Source of the DNA: Prevotella sp.
GTDB taxonomy: Bacteria > Bacteroidota > Bacteroidia > Bacteroidales > Bacteroidaceae
Direction: 5' to 3'
Assembly (NCBI GenBank): GCA_017557405.1
Contig: JAFYYV010000028.1
Coordinates: 186,001 to 250,000 of the forward strand
Length of the DNA: 64,000 nt
The notes below the pieces were generated by a model, which was given only the letters and a program-made list of their open reading frames with translations, was not told where the DNA came from and searched no databases. The translations under genes and the position numbers were made by a program. Of the stretch, positions 1 to 8,388 are shown piece by piece; the first letter of the stretch is position 1; every line of letters starts with the position of its first letter.

Positions 1-3000
1 TTTTCAAATACATAGAATATTCCTCGTCTACACAACAATCTTTGTTGGGGAGAATTTTGAGAGTTCAACCTAATTGGGCCAAATTAATCCTAAAAGAGTT
101 CGAGGGCAAAATATGTAGTCATGCTGATTTTGACGCGTTGGTCAGATTGTATCCAATAGAATTGGCATACTGTTTGGCTGTAATAAGTGCTGACGACATA
201 TTCTCTATCACTCCCGCTTGGGTGGTACGAAACTACCCCCAAGTAGTCAACGTAATGAACCTACTGTGTAACACTTCTTGTGGAGATTGTGATTATTGTC
301 ATAGTCGCTTAGATGCTCACAGTGGACTAAAGGCTTTTTTCGGCTATGATGAGTTTCGCACTTTTGACGGAGTGCCAATGCAGCAACAAGCTGTTGAATC
401 TGCTATCCGTGGAGAATCGTTACTAACGATATTTCCAACTGGTGGTGGCAAAAGTCTCACCTTCCAACTTCCAGCATTAATGGCTGGTCGAAACACTCAT
501 GGGTTGACGGTTGTAATTTCACCTTTACAGTCGTTAATGAAAGATCAGGTTGACAACTTGGTGGCTCGTGGCATCAGTGATGCTGTCACTATTAATGGTC
601 TGCTTGACCCAATAGAGAGATCTGTAGCAGTCAATCAAGTAGCGGAAGGAACGGCTAATATACTTTATATTGCCCCAGAGATGTTACGCAGTAAAACTAT
701 TGAGAAACTGCTAATAAGTAGGAATATTGTTCGTTTTGTGATAGACGAGGCTCACTGCTTCTCAGCATGGGGGCATGATTTCCGTGTGGACTACTTGTAT
801 ATCGGTGATTTCATTCGTCAGTTACAAGAGAAGAAAAATTTGGATCAACCTATTGCCGTTTCATGTTTTACCGCAACTGCAAAACAAAAGGTTGTCAGCG
901 ATATTTGTGATTACTTCAGGGCAAAACTTGGTTTAGAACTAACCCTTTTTGCTGCCAATGCGGAAAGAAAGAATTTGCGCTACTCTGTACTCCACGCTGA
1001 CACTCCCGATGAGAAATACAACCTGTTGCGCTCTCTCATACTCGGACACAACTGCCCTTCGATTGTTTATGTTTCACGTACTCGACGCACTCGTGAATTA
1101 GCAAATCATTTGGTCAACGACGGTATACGAGCATTGCCATTTAATGGCAAGATGGAGGCCGCAGAAAAGGTGAAGAACCAGAATGCGTTTATGAATGGCG
1201 AAGCGCAAGTCATTGTGGCTACTTCTGCTTTCGGTATGGGAGTTGACAAAAAAGATGTGGGATTGGTAGTGCACTATAACATCAGCGACTCGTTGGAAAA
1301 CTACGTTCAGGAGGCTGGTCGCGCAGGGCGAGACCCACAAATGCAAGCAGAATGCTATGTCCTGTATGCAGATAACGACCTCGACAAGCATTTCATACTC
1401 CTCAACCAAACCAAACTTAGTATAAGTGAAATTCAACAGGTATGGAAAGCCATCAAGGATCTCACGGCTAAACGGGATCAGGTGAGTTGTTCGCCATTAG
1501 ACATTGCACGACAGGCCGGATGGGATGAAGATGTGGAAGATATTGAAACGCGAGTAAAGGCAGCAATTGCCGCACTAGAGGATGCAGGATTCGTACAGAG
1601 AGGCAGTAACACTCCACATATCTTTGCTACAGGAATTGCAGTGAAGAACATGGATGAGGCGCGTCGAAAATTGACTATCTCACCACTCTTTGATGAACAG
1701 TCGCGAGAGGAAGCAGCTCGTATTATCAAATCGCTTATCAGTGCACGTGCTACTGTTGAAGGTCGGGGAGCCGAAGCAGAGAGTCGTGTTGATTATCTGG
1801 CAGATGTTCTAGGAATGAGTAAGGCGACTGTAATCAGGAACATCAACCTGATGCGGCAAGATGGCTTATTGGCAGACAGTCGTGACATGCAAGCATGGAT
1901 TTCCAAGAGCACTTCCCTACGCAACCTTGACGTCATTTTAAAGTTAGAACAATTCCTTTTGCAACGATTTGGAGAAGAAGCACAAAGGATGAACTATAAG
2001 GAACTGAATGAGGAGGCCCAAAAGGCAGGTCTTTCATATTCAAACCTTAAGCGTATGAGGATGCTACTCCATTTCTTATCGTTAAAAGGCTATATTCATA
2101 AAAGAGAGGTCTTCAACGATAATGTTAGTGTCCGTTTGCAAGCTTCGCAAGAGGTTACAATGGCTCGATTTGAACGACGTATGGACATTTGCCGGTTTAT
2201 CGTTGAAACGCTCAATGTTGAACGTGACACCAACAAAGACATGACGCTCGTGAACTTCTCAATCGTTGAATTGCTACAACAATTCATTGCTAGGCAACAA
2301 GACTCAATGTTTGCTGACCATGAGAAGCCCACTATTTCAGACATTGAAGAAGCATTGCTCTATCTTACCAAAACAGAATTGATGAAGATTGAAGGTGGCT
2401 TCATCGTTATCTATAACACTATGCAGATAGGTCGTATTGCAGACCGTCGTACAAGATATAGTAAGGAACAATATCGTTTGTTGGATGAATTTTACAAGCA
2501 ACGTATACGTCAGATACATATTGTGGGCGAATATGCCAACTTGATGGTACGAGATTATGATGCAGCGCTACGTTTTGTGAACGATTATTTCACATTAGAC
2601 TTCCGTAAGTTCATAAACCAATATTTCAAAGAAGAACGACGTTCACAGATAGATAAGAACATAACACCTGCCAAATACAACAAACTCTTTGGCGAACTAT
2701 CCAATCGTCAATGTGAGATTATCGATGACAAGCAGTCAAAATACATCGTTGTGGCGGCTGGACCAGGAAGTGGCAAGACAAGAGTTTTGGTACATAAACT
2801 GGCTTCGCTTTTATTATTAGAAGATGTGAAACATGAGCAACTGCTGATGCTTACGTTTTCAAGAGCAGCTGCTACCGAGTTCAAGAAACGACTCATTGGT
2901 TTGGTGGGAAATGCTGCACATTATGTGGAAATCAAAACATTCCACTCCTACAGTTTTGACCTTATTGGTAAACAAGGAAATCTGGATGAGTCGAAAGATG

Positions 3001-4280
3001 TGGTTCGCCTTGCAGCAGAAATGATAGAAAATGGTGAAGTGGAACCATCGAAGATAGCCAAAAGTGTGCTCGTCATTGACGAAGCACAAGATATGGGCGC
3101 TGACGACTTCCGACTGGTCCAGGCTCTAATGCGACAGAACGAAGAAATGCGAATCATAGCAGTGGGCGATGATGACCAAAATATCTATGCATTCCGTGGT
3201 TCAGATTCAAGATACATGCAATCTCTTGTCAGCCAAGAGGGAGCCAAGTTATATGAAATGACCGACAACTTTAGATCCTCGACTGCCGTTGTTAACTGTG
3301 CCAACCGCTTTGTCAAACGTATACCAGGACGTATGAAACTTACTTCCATTCAGTCAGCAACAGGAGAACAAGGTAAAGTGATGACATTAAAATCACTATT
3401 TGACGCTGAAATAAATGTCCACGGGAGTACAGCAATACTGACCCGTACCAATGAAGAGACGATGCAGGTGGCTTATGAATTGGAGTGTCGCGGTCTGCAT
3501 GCTACAGTTGCACAGTCAATGGGCGGATTCCATTTTGTCAACCTTGCAGAAGTGCGTTATTTCCTTAAACAATTAGGTAAGAACGACGAGGTGGCAATTT
3601 CAAAAGAAAGGTGGCTGGAGGCGAAACAACGCACACTCGAAACTTATGCGTCAAGCACTTGTATGAGCATCATGCAGCGTTTCTTCACAGACTTTGAGGT
3701 AACCCACCAAGCTTATTATCGTAGCGATTTGCGTGAATATATTTATGAGTCGAATATAGAAGATTTCATTGCTGCGGATGACAAGTCTGTATTTGTTAGT
3801 ACCATTCATAAAGCTAAAGGGCGTGAATTTGATACCGTCTATCTTTTGTCACCAGTTCCAGATGTTAGAGATATCGACGATATGCGAGCTTATTACGTGG
3901 GACTCACACGCGCCAAACAATCTCTATACCTTGTTACGAATCCTCTTGTTCAGTATTCATCAATATCAATAGCACTAAACATGCGCGATATATGGCTCGA
4001 TTTCGTCAAAGGTCGTAAGGAAATAGTGCTTCGACTTAGAAGTGGTGATGACCTACAATACCAAGACGGTTATATGCAGAATGAGCAAGGTATCAACGTA
4101 GCAGCTTTATCTGCATCAGGAAAAACCAAATTGAATGCATGGACTGATAAAGGTTATAAAGTGACAAGTGCTAAGGTAAGTTATACTTTGGCATGGAGAC
4201 CAATGGATTCTGAATCGGAATATGCCGTTTGTTTGGCTAATCTTGTCCTTTCCAAACCAGAAGATGAGAATGAAACATAA
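1..4280 (+). CDS. RecQ-type + UvrD-type fusion helicase, 5' end outside window
   Basis: The frame is open from base 3 with no stop, so the gene begins upstream; the TTG at 42 is only the first possible start inside the window. Visible order: a four-Cys cluster (CX3CX2CX2C, CGDCDYC, about nt 267-300) resembling the RecQ zinc motif, then a RecQ-like SF2 core with Walker A GGGKS (about 441), IDEAH (about 741) and motif VI AGRAGR (about 1315), then winged-helix-like sequence, then an SF1 UvrD/PcrA-like core with Walker A GPGSGKT (about 2760), DEAQD (about 3078), GDDDQNIYAFRG (about 3168) and HKAKG (about 3808). Family knowledge: both cores unwind DNA using ATP, in repair or recombination; similar giant RecQ proteins occur in Bacteroidetes. 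The zinc motif lies before the RecQ core instead of after it, which is odd. Its substrate, and any role in defence, cannot be told from here. Confidence 0.9.
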   Translation, partial: FKYIEYSSSTQQSLLGRILRVQPNWAKLILKEFEGKICSHADFDALVRLYPIELAYCLAVISADDIFSITPAWVVRNYPQVVNVMNLLCNTSCGDCDYCHSRLDAHSGLKAFFGYDEFRTFDGVPMQQQAVESAIRGESLLTIFPTGGGKSLTFQLPALMAGRNTHGLTVVISPLQSLMKDQVDNLVARGISDAVTINGLLDPIERSVAVNQVAEGTANILYIAPEMLRSKTIEKLLISRNIVRFVIDEAHCFSAWGHDFRVDYLYIGDFIRQLQEKKNLDQPIAVSCFTATAKQKVVSDICDYFRAKLGLELTLFAANAERKNLRYSVLHADTPDEKYNLLRSLILGHNCPSIVYVSRTRRTRELANHLVNDGIRALPFNGKMEAAEKVKNQNAFMNGEAQVIVATSAFGMGVDKKDVGLVVHYNISDSLENYVQEAGRAGRDPQMQAECYVLYADNDLDKHFILLNQTKLSISEIQQVWKAIKDLTAKRDQVSCSPLDIARQAGWDEDVEDIETRVKAAIAALEDAGFVQRGSNTPHIFATGIAVKNMDEARRKLTISPLFDEQSREEAARIIKSLISARATVEGRGAEAESRVDYLADVLGMSKATVIRNINLMRQDGLLADSRDMQAWISKSTSLRNLDVILKLEQFLLQRFGEEAQRMNYKELNEEAQKAGLSYSNLKRMRMLLHFLSLKGYIHKREVFNDNVSVRLQASQEVTMARFERRMDICRFIVETLNVERDTNKDMTLVNFSIVELLQQFIARQQDSMFADHEKPTISDIEEALLYLTKTELMKIEGGFIVIYNTMQIGRIADRRTRYSKEQYRLLDEFYKQRIRQIHIVGEYANLMVRDYDAALRFVNDYFTLDFRKFINQYFKEERRSQIDKNITPAKYNKLFGELSNRQCEIIDDKQSKYIVVAAGPGSGKTRVLVHKLASLLLLEDVKHEQLLMLTFSRAAATEFKKRLIGLVGNAAHYVEIKTFHSYSFDLIGKQGNLDESKDVVRLAAEMIENGEVEPSKIAKSVLVIDEAQDMGADDFRLVQALMRQNEEMRIIAVGDDDQNIYAFRGSDSRYMQSLVSQEGAKLYEMTDNFRSSTAVVNCANRFVKRIPGRMKLTSIQSATGEQGKVMTLKSLFDAEINVHGSTAILTRTNEETMQVAYELECRGLHATVAQSMGGFHFVNLAEVRYFLKQLGKNDEVAISKERWLEAKQRTLETYASSTCMSIMQRFFTDFEVTHQAYYRSDLREYIYESNIEDFIAADDKSVFVSTIHKAKGREFDTVYLLSPVPDVRDIDDMRAYYVGLTRAKQSLYLVTNPLVQYSSISIALNMRDIWLDFVKGRKEIVLRLRSGDDLQYQDGYMQNEQGINVAALSASGKTKLNAWTDKGYKVTSAKVSYTLAWRPMDSESEYAVCLANLVLSKPEDENET

Positions 4281-4308
4281 GAGCACGCGGGTAGGCCTTA
4301 CAGGTGCA

Positions 4309-5376
4309 TTATGTCTTTGACAACTTGCTTTTTAATTCATCATAAGTTTGTTGTGACAAGTCTCCTTTACTTAACATATCGTCCAGTTTGTTACCAATTA
4401 CCACTTTGTCGATACCTGTTAACCCACCGTTATAGTCTCTATCAACTTTAACAGAGTATGAGTCCGTGGAAGTATTGACGTTACTTGGAATGTCCACTCC
4501 ATTTTCTTTACAAGTCTCCAGGAACTTGACAGCGTTTTCATCATAAGAATTTCCGAAAGGAATCAAACTCCCGTTTGGGTTGTCAACAACTTGGTCAGCT
4601 GGAGACGTCAGGTAGTCAACAAAGGCGGGATTATCATCCAACTTGAAAAGATCCACATCACATGACAAATCCATACCACTTAAATCGACACTGTTGAAGT
4701 CTTGAAATGAACCGCCATCAGAATAGGAGTCGCTATTGCCATTCATCAAATTATAACACAACAATCCAAATCGAACTGCTTTATAAATACCCAAAGCAGT
4801 TTGCGCTTTCTCCTGTTTGCTTTTCTGTAGCGCTTGCTGTTTAACAAATGCTTCTTTAATGTTTTTGTATATAACGGATTTCTTGTAACTTTCATATTCC
4901 TGTTCTGCTTGAAGAACAGTATCAGCTGCTTTTATAATAAAATTAGCTTGAATGTCACTGAGTTCCCCGTCAACAACTTTCTTGATACTCATATTGCATG
5001 TATCGAAATAAGCATGATTATCAAAGCAATGGAAACTAAGAAAATTACAAAGAATCTCCCTCTTAGATAATTTAGTTAATAGAGGATAACGTTCTTTAAT
5101 CTGAGGTGGCAAAGAATGTGGAAATCGTTCTGTTAGTCTTTCTAAATTTGGATTATCAATGTTATAATGGCAATCACCTGTATCAAATAAATCATGAATA
5201 ATATGAAAGGTGAGAGTACAACATTGATCGTTGCGCATGACTTGAATGGTATAGTGAAAGTTGTCATTAAACCATCCTAGTTCCTTCTCAACAACGAAGT
5301 GAATGTCTACACCATTAAATGTCTTTACTTTAGGAAGGTCTTGCCACGGTGAATGAAAATCTGTTTGATAAGCCAT
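4309..5376 (-). CDS. Unknown protein with C-terminal SHOCT-like segment
   Basis: About 355 residues, no signal peptide. The last about 30 residues (LDDMLSKGDLSQQTYDELK) fit the short C-terminal SHOCT pattern, an oligomerisation or targeting module often placed at protein ends. The middle has a basic, probably helical stretch (KQQALQKSKQEKAQ) followed by an Asp/Ser-rich low-complexity part. No catalytic motif recognised. I chose the ATG at 5376 (MAYQTDFH) because recognisable globular sequence starts there; an in-frame ATG at 5421 would add 15 residues. It converges on the helicase gene, 28 bp away. The low GC content resembles the helicase and differs from the GC-rich genes to the right, which suggests accessory DNA. 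Confidence 0.7.
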   Translation of the reverse strand: MAYQTDFHSPWQDLPKVKTFNGVDIHFVVEKELGWFNDNFHYTIQVMRNDQCCTLTFHIIHDLFDTGDCHYNIDNPNLERLTERFPHSLPPQIKERYPLLTKLSKREILCNFLSFHCFDNHAYFDTCNMSIKKVVDGELSDIQANFIIKAADTVLQAEQEYESYKKSVIYKNIKEAFVKQQALQKSKQEKAQTALGIYKAVRFGLLCYNLMNGNSDSYSDGGSFQDFNSVDLSGMDLSCDVDLFKLDDNPAFVDYLTSPADQVVDNPNGSLIPFGNSYDENAVKFLETCKENGVDIPSNVNTSTDSYSVKVDRDYNGGLTGIDKVVIGNKLDDMLSKGDLSQQTYDELKSKLSKT

Positions 5377-5493
5377 AATTATAAAATTGTTACTTTGAAG
5401 CAAATGGCCATATTCGACCATCTTGTGACTTTGTCTCGTATTACATTAAGGGTACGTTATAAATTACGCAAAAGGATTCTTGATTGTACTTCG

Positions 5494-5525
5494 CAAAAGT
5501 ACAAATAATCTTTGATAATTCCAAA
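5494..5525 (-). promoter_or_regulatory. Bacteroidetes-type promoter for the SHOCT-like gene
   Basis: On the minus strand TTTG (5525-5522), 20 bp, then TACTTTTG (5501-5494), matching the -33/-7 pattern. The expected leader is about 70-110 nt. Confidence 0.55.
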
Positions 5526-5622
5526 TGTAAATGTGTCAACAAGTATCAAAAAGTATTGCAAATCATAAATTTTATAGCAAAGTTATGTCCAAATTATGAA
5601 AAAATACTAATTGTAATTAGCA

Positions 5623-5656
5623 TTTGTTCGTTTTTTTTTTTTTTTTGTTAACTTTG
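5623..5656 (+). promoter_or_regulatory. Promoter for the DUF2693-like module
   Basis: TTTG (5623-5626), a T-rich spacer of 22 bp including a long T run, then TAACTTTG (5649-5656), about 50 bp before the ATG at 5708. The spacer is slightly longer than the usual 19-20 bp; slippage of the T run could vary it. Confidence 0.6.
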
Positions 5657-5707
5657 CGGCATGAACGTTCATGCATGCAAAGTATCAATCAAAAAAACTG
5701 ACAAATT

Positions 5708-6103
5708 ATGAAAGAAAATGAAATCCGCCAAATGCTGAACAAAGGGTTGGTCTCTTTCCGCTACGTGAAGAAGAATGGCGACACGCGCAATGCGGTGGGG
5801 ACGCTGAATCTACGGCTTATCCCTCTCTCCTCCCATCCGAAAGGCCCCCTCCAACCTCCCCCGACTGGGGGAGGCTCCCAAATAGAGGGGGCTACAGAAA
5901 AGCGCGAGGAGATGGTGGCCTCCCCCAGTCGGGGGAGGATGGAGGGGGCACCCGGTCTTATTCGTTACTTTGATTTCACTGTGCAGGACTGGCGCAGCCT
6001 CTACTGCGATGAGGTCATCGAAGCCAAGCCGCTGGTGCTCAATCCCACTGACGACTACAACGATGCCGTGTTTGAAGCCAACCTAACTGCGCAAGGGCTA
6101 TGA
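5708..6103 (+). CDS. DUF2693-like small protein carrying an in-frame repeat insertion
   Basis: 131 residues. The start (MKENEIRQMLNKGLVSFRYV) and the end (RYFDFTVQDWRSLYCDEV) resemble the short SH3-fold DUF2693 proteins of Bacteroidetes mobile modules, normally about 80-90 residues. Between them lie about 43 residues rich in Pro, Gly, Ser and Arg that are encoded by a pair of inverted GC-rich repeats (5843-5949). Without that insert the protein would have ordinary family size, so I infer that a palindromic element entered the gene in frame. The stop overlaps the next gene's start (ATGA), so they are translationally coupled. Function unknown; DUF assignment is by recollection of the family. 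Confidence 0.7.
   Translation: MKENEIRQMLNKGLVSFRYVKKNGDTRNAVGTLNLRLIPLSSHPKGPLQPPPTGGGSQIEGATEKREEMVASPSRGRMEGAPGLIRYFDFTVQDWRSLYCDEVIEAKPLVLNPTDDYNDAVFEANLTAQGL
5843..5949. repeat. GC-rich inverted repeat pair inside a coding region
   Basis: Left copy 5843-5876 and right copy 5915-5949 are near-perfect reverse complements (about 33 bp), each itself with a C5/G5 palindromic core (CCTCCCCC...GGGGGAGG). Together they would fold into one long hairpin. The length keeps the reading frame. Related copies lie at 6493, 8837, 8971, 9168 and 10933, and a degenerate one in mazG near 41951. Confidence 0.85.
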
Positions 6104-6489
6104 GAAGACGACAAGACTTCATCAAGGAGTTGGGCGAGCTGTGCCTTGACGCGCTCTATCAGCTGGAAGACTGCGACTACGAGTTCGAGGACGGTTATTT
6201 GGAGACCGCCAGTTGCGGCAGCCATCTCACGTTCAGAAGCGCGGAGGTGAACGTCAACTACTGGTATGGCTCGGGCAAAGAGTCGGTGGAGGTCGAGATT
6301 TATAAAGACGATGGCAGCATCTTCCTCGATAATCTCGCCGATGCGGTGCAGAAATACTGCAACGAGAACATCGATTTCCAACTCATGCGCGACTACTTTT
6401 ACGAGCAGGCCGAAGAAGACAATGAAGACGAATGGCAGCGCAACGGCTTCCGCGATGCACAAGATTATTACAGTTGGAGATATGGATAA
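6100..6489 (+). CDS. Unknown acidic protein of the accessory module
   Basis: 129 residues, strongly acidic, no signal peptide or membrane segment. It starts with an ATGA overlap on the preceding DUF2693-like gene. The C-terminal YYSWRYG tail and the many Asp/Glu/Tyr residues are the only obvious features. No family recognised; its position points to a phage- or plasmid-type accessory role. Confidence 0.75.
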   Translation: MRRRQDFIKELGELCLDALYQLEDCDYEFEDGYLETASCGSHLTFRSAEVNVNYWYGSGKESVEVEIYKDDGSIFLDNLADAVQKYCNENIDFQLMRDYFYEQAEEDNEDEWQRNGFRDAQDYYSWRYG

Positions 6490-6604
6490 AAGAGGCCCCC
6501 TCCCGTCCTCCCCCCGTAGGGGAGGCTCTGATGAACTGCTGAGTGGCTGCGTAGTGGCCGCGATGCTAATTATTGTTTGGTTTTTAATTATGATTTTCCA
6601 TTAA
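6482..6604 (+). CDS. Possible 40-residue single-span membrane peptide
   Basis: ATG at 6482 overlaps the end of the previous gene in another frame. Residues 3-15 come from the GC-rich repeat at 6493-6528; residues about 22-39 (CVVAAMLIIVWFLIMIF) form a convincing transmembrane segment. Deleting the repeat-encoded part would leave a 27-residue membrane peptide. The hydrophobic run and the tight spacing argue for a real gene, but there is no independent support for translation. Confidence 0.4.
   Translation: MDKRGPLPSSPRRGGSDELLSGCVVAAMLIIVWFLIMIFH
6493..6528. repeat. GC-rich palindromic element (copy 2)
   Basis: GGCCCCCTCCCG then TCCTCCCCCCGTAGGGGAGG; the same family as the insert at 5843-5949 and closest to the copy at 8971-9003, which shares the CCCCCCGTAGGGGAGG core. 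Confidence 0.75.
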
Positions 6605-6621
6605 TTATAGAGGTAAGAGGT

Positions 6622-6647
6622 AAGTGGTAAGTTAAGCCCTACCACTT
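6622..6647. repeat. Short inverted repeat
   Basis: AAGTGGTA (6622-6629) and TACCACTT (6640-6647) form an 8-bp stem with a 10-nt loop, preceded by imperfect GGTAAGA repeats. A T run follows only about 20 bp later, so it is not a textbook terminator. Confidence 0.5.
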
Positions 6648-6678
6648 CCCTTTATCCCCTTTAAACCCTTTTTTTAAT

Positions 6679-7038
6679 ATGACAAAAGAATTGAGATTGG
6701 CACTTGAAAAAGTGATTGCAAAGTGCGATTTGCCGAAGCCCATCAAGGGCGAGGAATGGCTTCGCATGTTCTACGAAATACAGAAATTGGTAGATGTTGA
6801 ACTACCCGAGTGGTTTATAGATGTGGCTTTGACTAAAGCGCTGGGCGGCAAACGAAGCCGCTACTACGAGCTGAAGGCTGGGAAATGGTACCCACGCCTC
6901 AACCGCTATTCCACTTGGGAGAGTATTCAATGTTTCGACGAGCGATACAAAGATGATTACCTCGTTGACACGCAACGCAAGGAAGTGAAGCGGAAAATAC
7001 GTAAACTGATAATCAGAATGGACGATGGAAAGCATTGA
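6679..7038 (+). CDS. Unknown basic protein of the accessory module
   Basis: 119 residues. The sequence contains an aromatic-basic stretch (ALGGKRSRYYELKAGKWYPR) and a very basic C-terminus, suggesting nucleic-acid binding. No family recognised. It overlaps the following HNH gene by 14 bp, so the two are probably co-transcribed and coupled. Confidence 0.7.
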   Translation: MTKELRLALEKVIAKCDLPKPIKGEEWLRMFYEIQKLVDVELPEWFIDVALTKALGGKRSRYYELKAGKWYPRLNRYSTWESIQCFDERYKDDYLVDTQRKEVKRKIRKLIIRMDDGKH

Positions 7039-7531
7039 ATATCGGACGATCAACTATCGAGGTCGCGACATCCGCGTGGGTTCGGACGGCAGCCTCGACG
7101 GTATCAAGTATTTGGGCGTGGACAAACGCGGATATATGCATACAACCCGAATGTTGAACGGGAAGTTGATTCATGTGCTCCCCCATAGGATGGTGGCCTT
7201 GGCTTTCCACCCTGAAGAACATACTGAGGAACGTCGCGAAGTGGACCACATCAATGGCGACAGAACCGACAACCGAGCCTCGAACATCCGCTGGGTAAGC
7301 AGGAGCGAGAATCGCAAGAACTGGGCGCGGCTGCGATGCCGACGGGTGATGATCGTGAATATCGACACGAGCGAACAGCATGTGTTCTATGGGTTGCGCC
7401 CTGCAGCCAGATGGCTTCATACTAAACCCAAGACACTCGTCAAACACGATGCTTCCCGGCAGCCGTTGCATGGTGCTTGGATTATTGACATTCTGCCTCC
7501 TTTAGCCTCTTATCAAAATGAAAAAGGATAG
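7025..7531 (+). CDS. HNH endonuclease, homing/phage type
   Basis: 168 residues. The centre carries the HNH signature: EVDHINGDRTDNRASNIRWV with a downstream N (SENRKN), the usual His-Asn metal-binding nuclease core. The N-terminal part (YRGRDIRVGSDG, then HRMVALAFHP) resembles the beta-rich region preceding HNH in phage and homing enzymes, and the C-terminus (GLRPAARWLHTKPKTLVKH) looks like a helix-turn-helix DNA-binding tail of NUMOD type. Such enzymes nick or cut DNA and spread themselves or accompany phages. It overlaps its neighbours by 14 bp on both sides. Confidence 0.85.
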   Translation: MESIEYRTINYRGRDIRVGSDGSLDGIKYLGVDKRGYMHTTRMLNGKLIHVLPHRMVALAFHPEEHTEERREVDHINGDRTDNRASNIRWVSRSENRKNWARLRCRRVMIVNIDTSEQHVFYGLRPAARWLHTKPKTLVKHDASRQPLHGAWIIDILPPLASYQNEKG

Positions 7532-8228
7532 GGTGATTCTCTACGCCAACCAATACGGCGCGTTGAAACGGTTGACCAACGAGGAGATGGGGATTCTCTT
7601 CCACCAGATCTTCCGTTGGTTGAACGGTGAGGAAACGGAAGCGGGCGACTGGTCGTCCGCTCTGTTCCTTGCCTTCGAGTTCCTGACTTTGCAAATGAGT
7701 ATCGATAATGAAAAATATTTACAAAAGAAAGGGCGCGTGTTGGAATGGAAGAAGAAACGAGCAGAGAAGAATATAACAGACGTTAACAATTCTTCCCGCG
7801 CGCGCGTTGATATAGACATTGATAAAGATAAGGATATAGATAGGGATAAGGATATAGACAAGGATATGGATACTGATATTTTTTCTTTGTCTATGAATAG
7901 CCAAAGCAAAAACGCGCGCGAGGATGAAGAGCAAGAAAAACAGAAAAAAGATGAAAAAGCAATCGAGAATTTCGTTGAATATTGGAACCAGGCCATCGAG
8001 CAGTCGGGCAGCGCGATGCGAAAAGTGAAACTCATCACGGAAACGAGGCGAGAGAAACTCCTGAAGATTGTCCGTACCATCCCGGGTGAGGACGCTGCGC
8101 GCGCCATCCATCGGGCCATGAACTCGCCCTTTTGCAACGGGGCGACGAAAACGCGTTCGCGCCCTGTCGATTTCGACTGGCTGATTGAGTACCAGAACTT
8201 CACCCGACTGCTGGAAGGCAGCCTCTGA
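7518..8228 (+). CDS. DUF6291-like phage replication-type protein with Asp/Lys repeat tract
   Basis: 236 residues. The first about 70 (YANQYGALKRLTNEEMGILF...IDNEKYLQKKGR) match the helical DUF6291-type N-domain found in phage replication and replisome-organiser proteins. A low-complexity tract of alternating Asp and Lys/Ile follows (about 96-118), then a C-terminal helical domain. Overlap with the HNH gene implies one operon. An acidic-basic linker encoded by direct repeats between two domains is reminiscent of lambda O-like initiators, where the origin lies inside the gene; that is inference only. Confidence 0.7.
   Translation: MKKDRVILYANQYGALKRLTNEEMGILFHQIFRWLNGEETEAGDWSSALFLAFEFLTLQMSIDNEKYLQKKGRVLEWKKKRAEKNITDVNNSSRARVDIDIDKDKDIDRDKDIDKDMDTDIFSLSMNSQSKNAREDEEQEKQKKDEKAIENFVEYWNQAIEQSGSAMRKVKLITETRREKLLKIVRTIPGEDAARAIHRAMNSPFCNGATKTRSRPVDFDWLIEYQNFTRLLEGSL
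7807..7882 (+). repeat. Hexamer-based direct repeats within the DUF6291-like gene
   Basis: Degenerate 6-bp units of the type GATATA / GATAAG / GACATT occur about a dozen times in a row and encode the D-x-D-x tract. The stretch is much more AT-rich than its surroundings. Confidence 0.75.
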
Positions 8229-8275
8229 CAGGGCGCACGCACGTCCTATAATTCACCCTCATCAGCGCAAATCTC

Positions 8276-8306
8276 TTGCAGGTTTGCGCTTTTTGTTTTA
8301 TCTTTG
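8276..8306 (+). promoter_or_regulatory. Promoter for the HU-like gene
   Basis: TTG (8276-8278), 20 bp, TATCTTTG (8299-8306). It gives a leader of about 75 nt before the ATG at 8389. Confidence 0.65.
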
Positions 8307-8388
8307 CGGCGAGAACGGAAAGGGAAGTAAAACTCCCTCCTCTGGTACTTAAAAACTAATTTACTAACCAACTAATCAACTAATCATT

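Noticed and set aside
6622-6674. Intrinsic terminator before the 6679 gene
   Set aside because: The stem is 20 bp away from the T run and interrupted by C-rich sequence.
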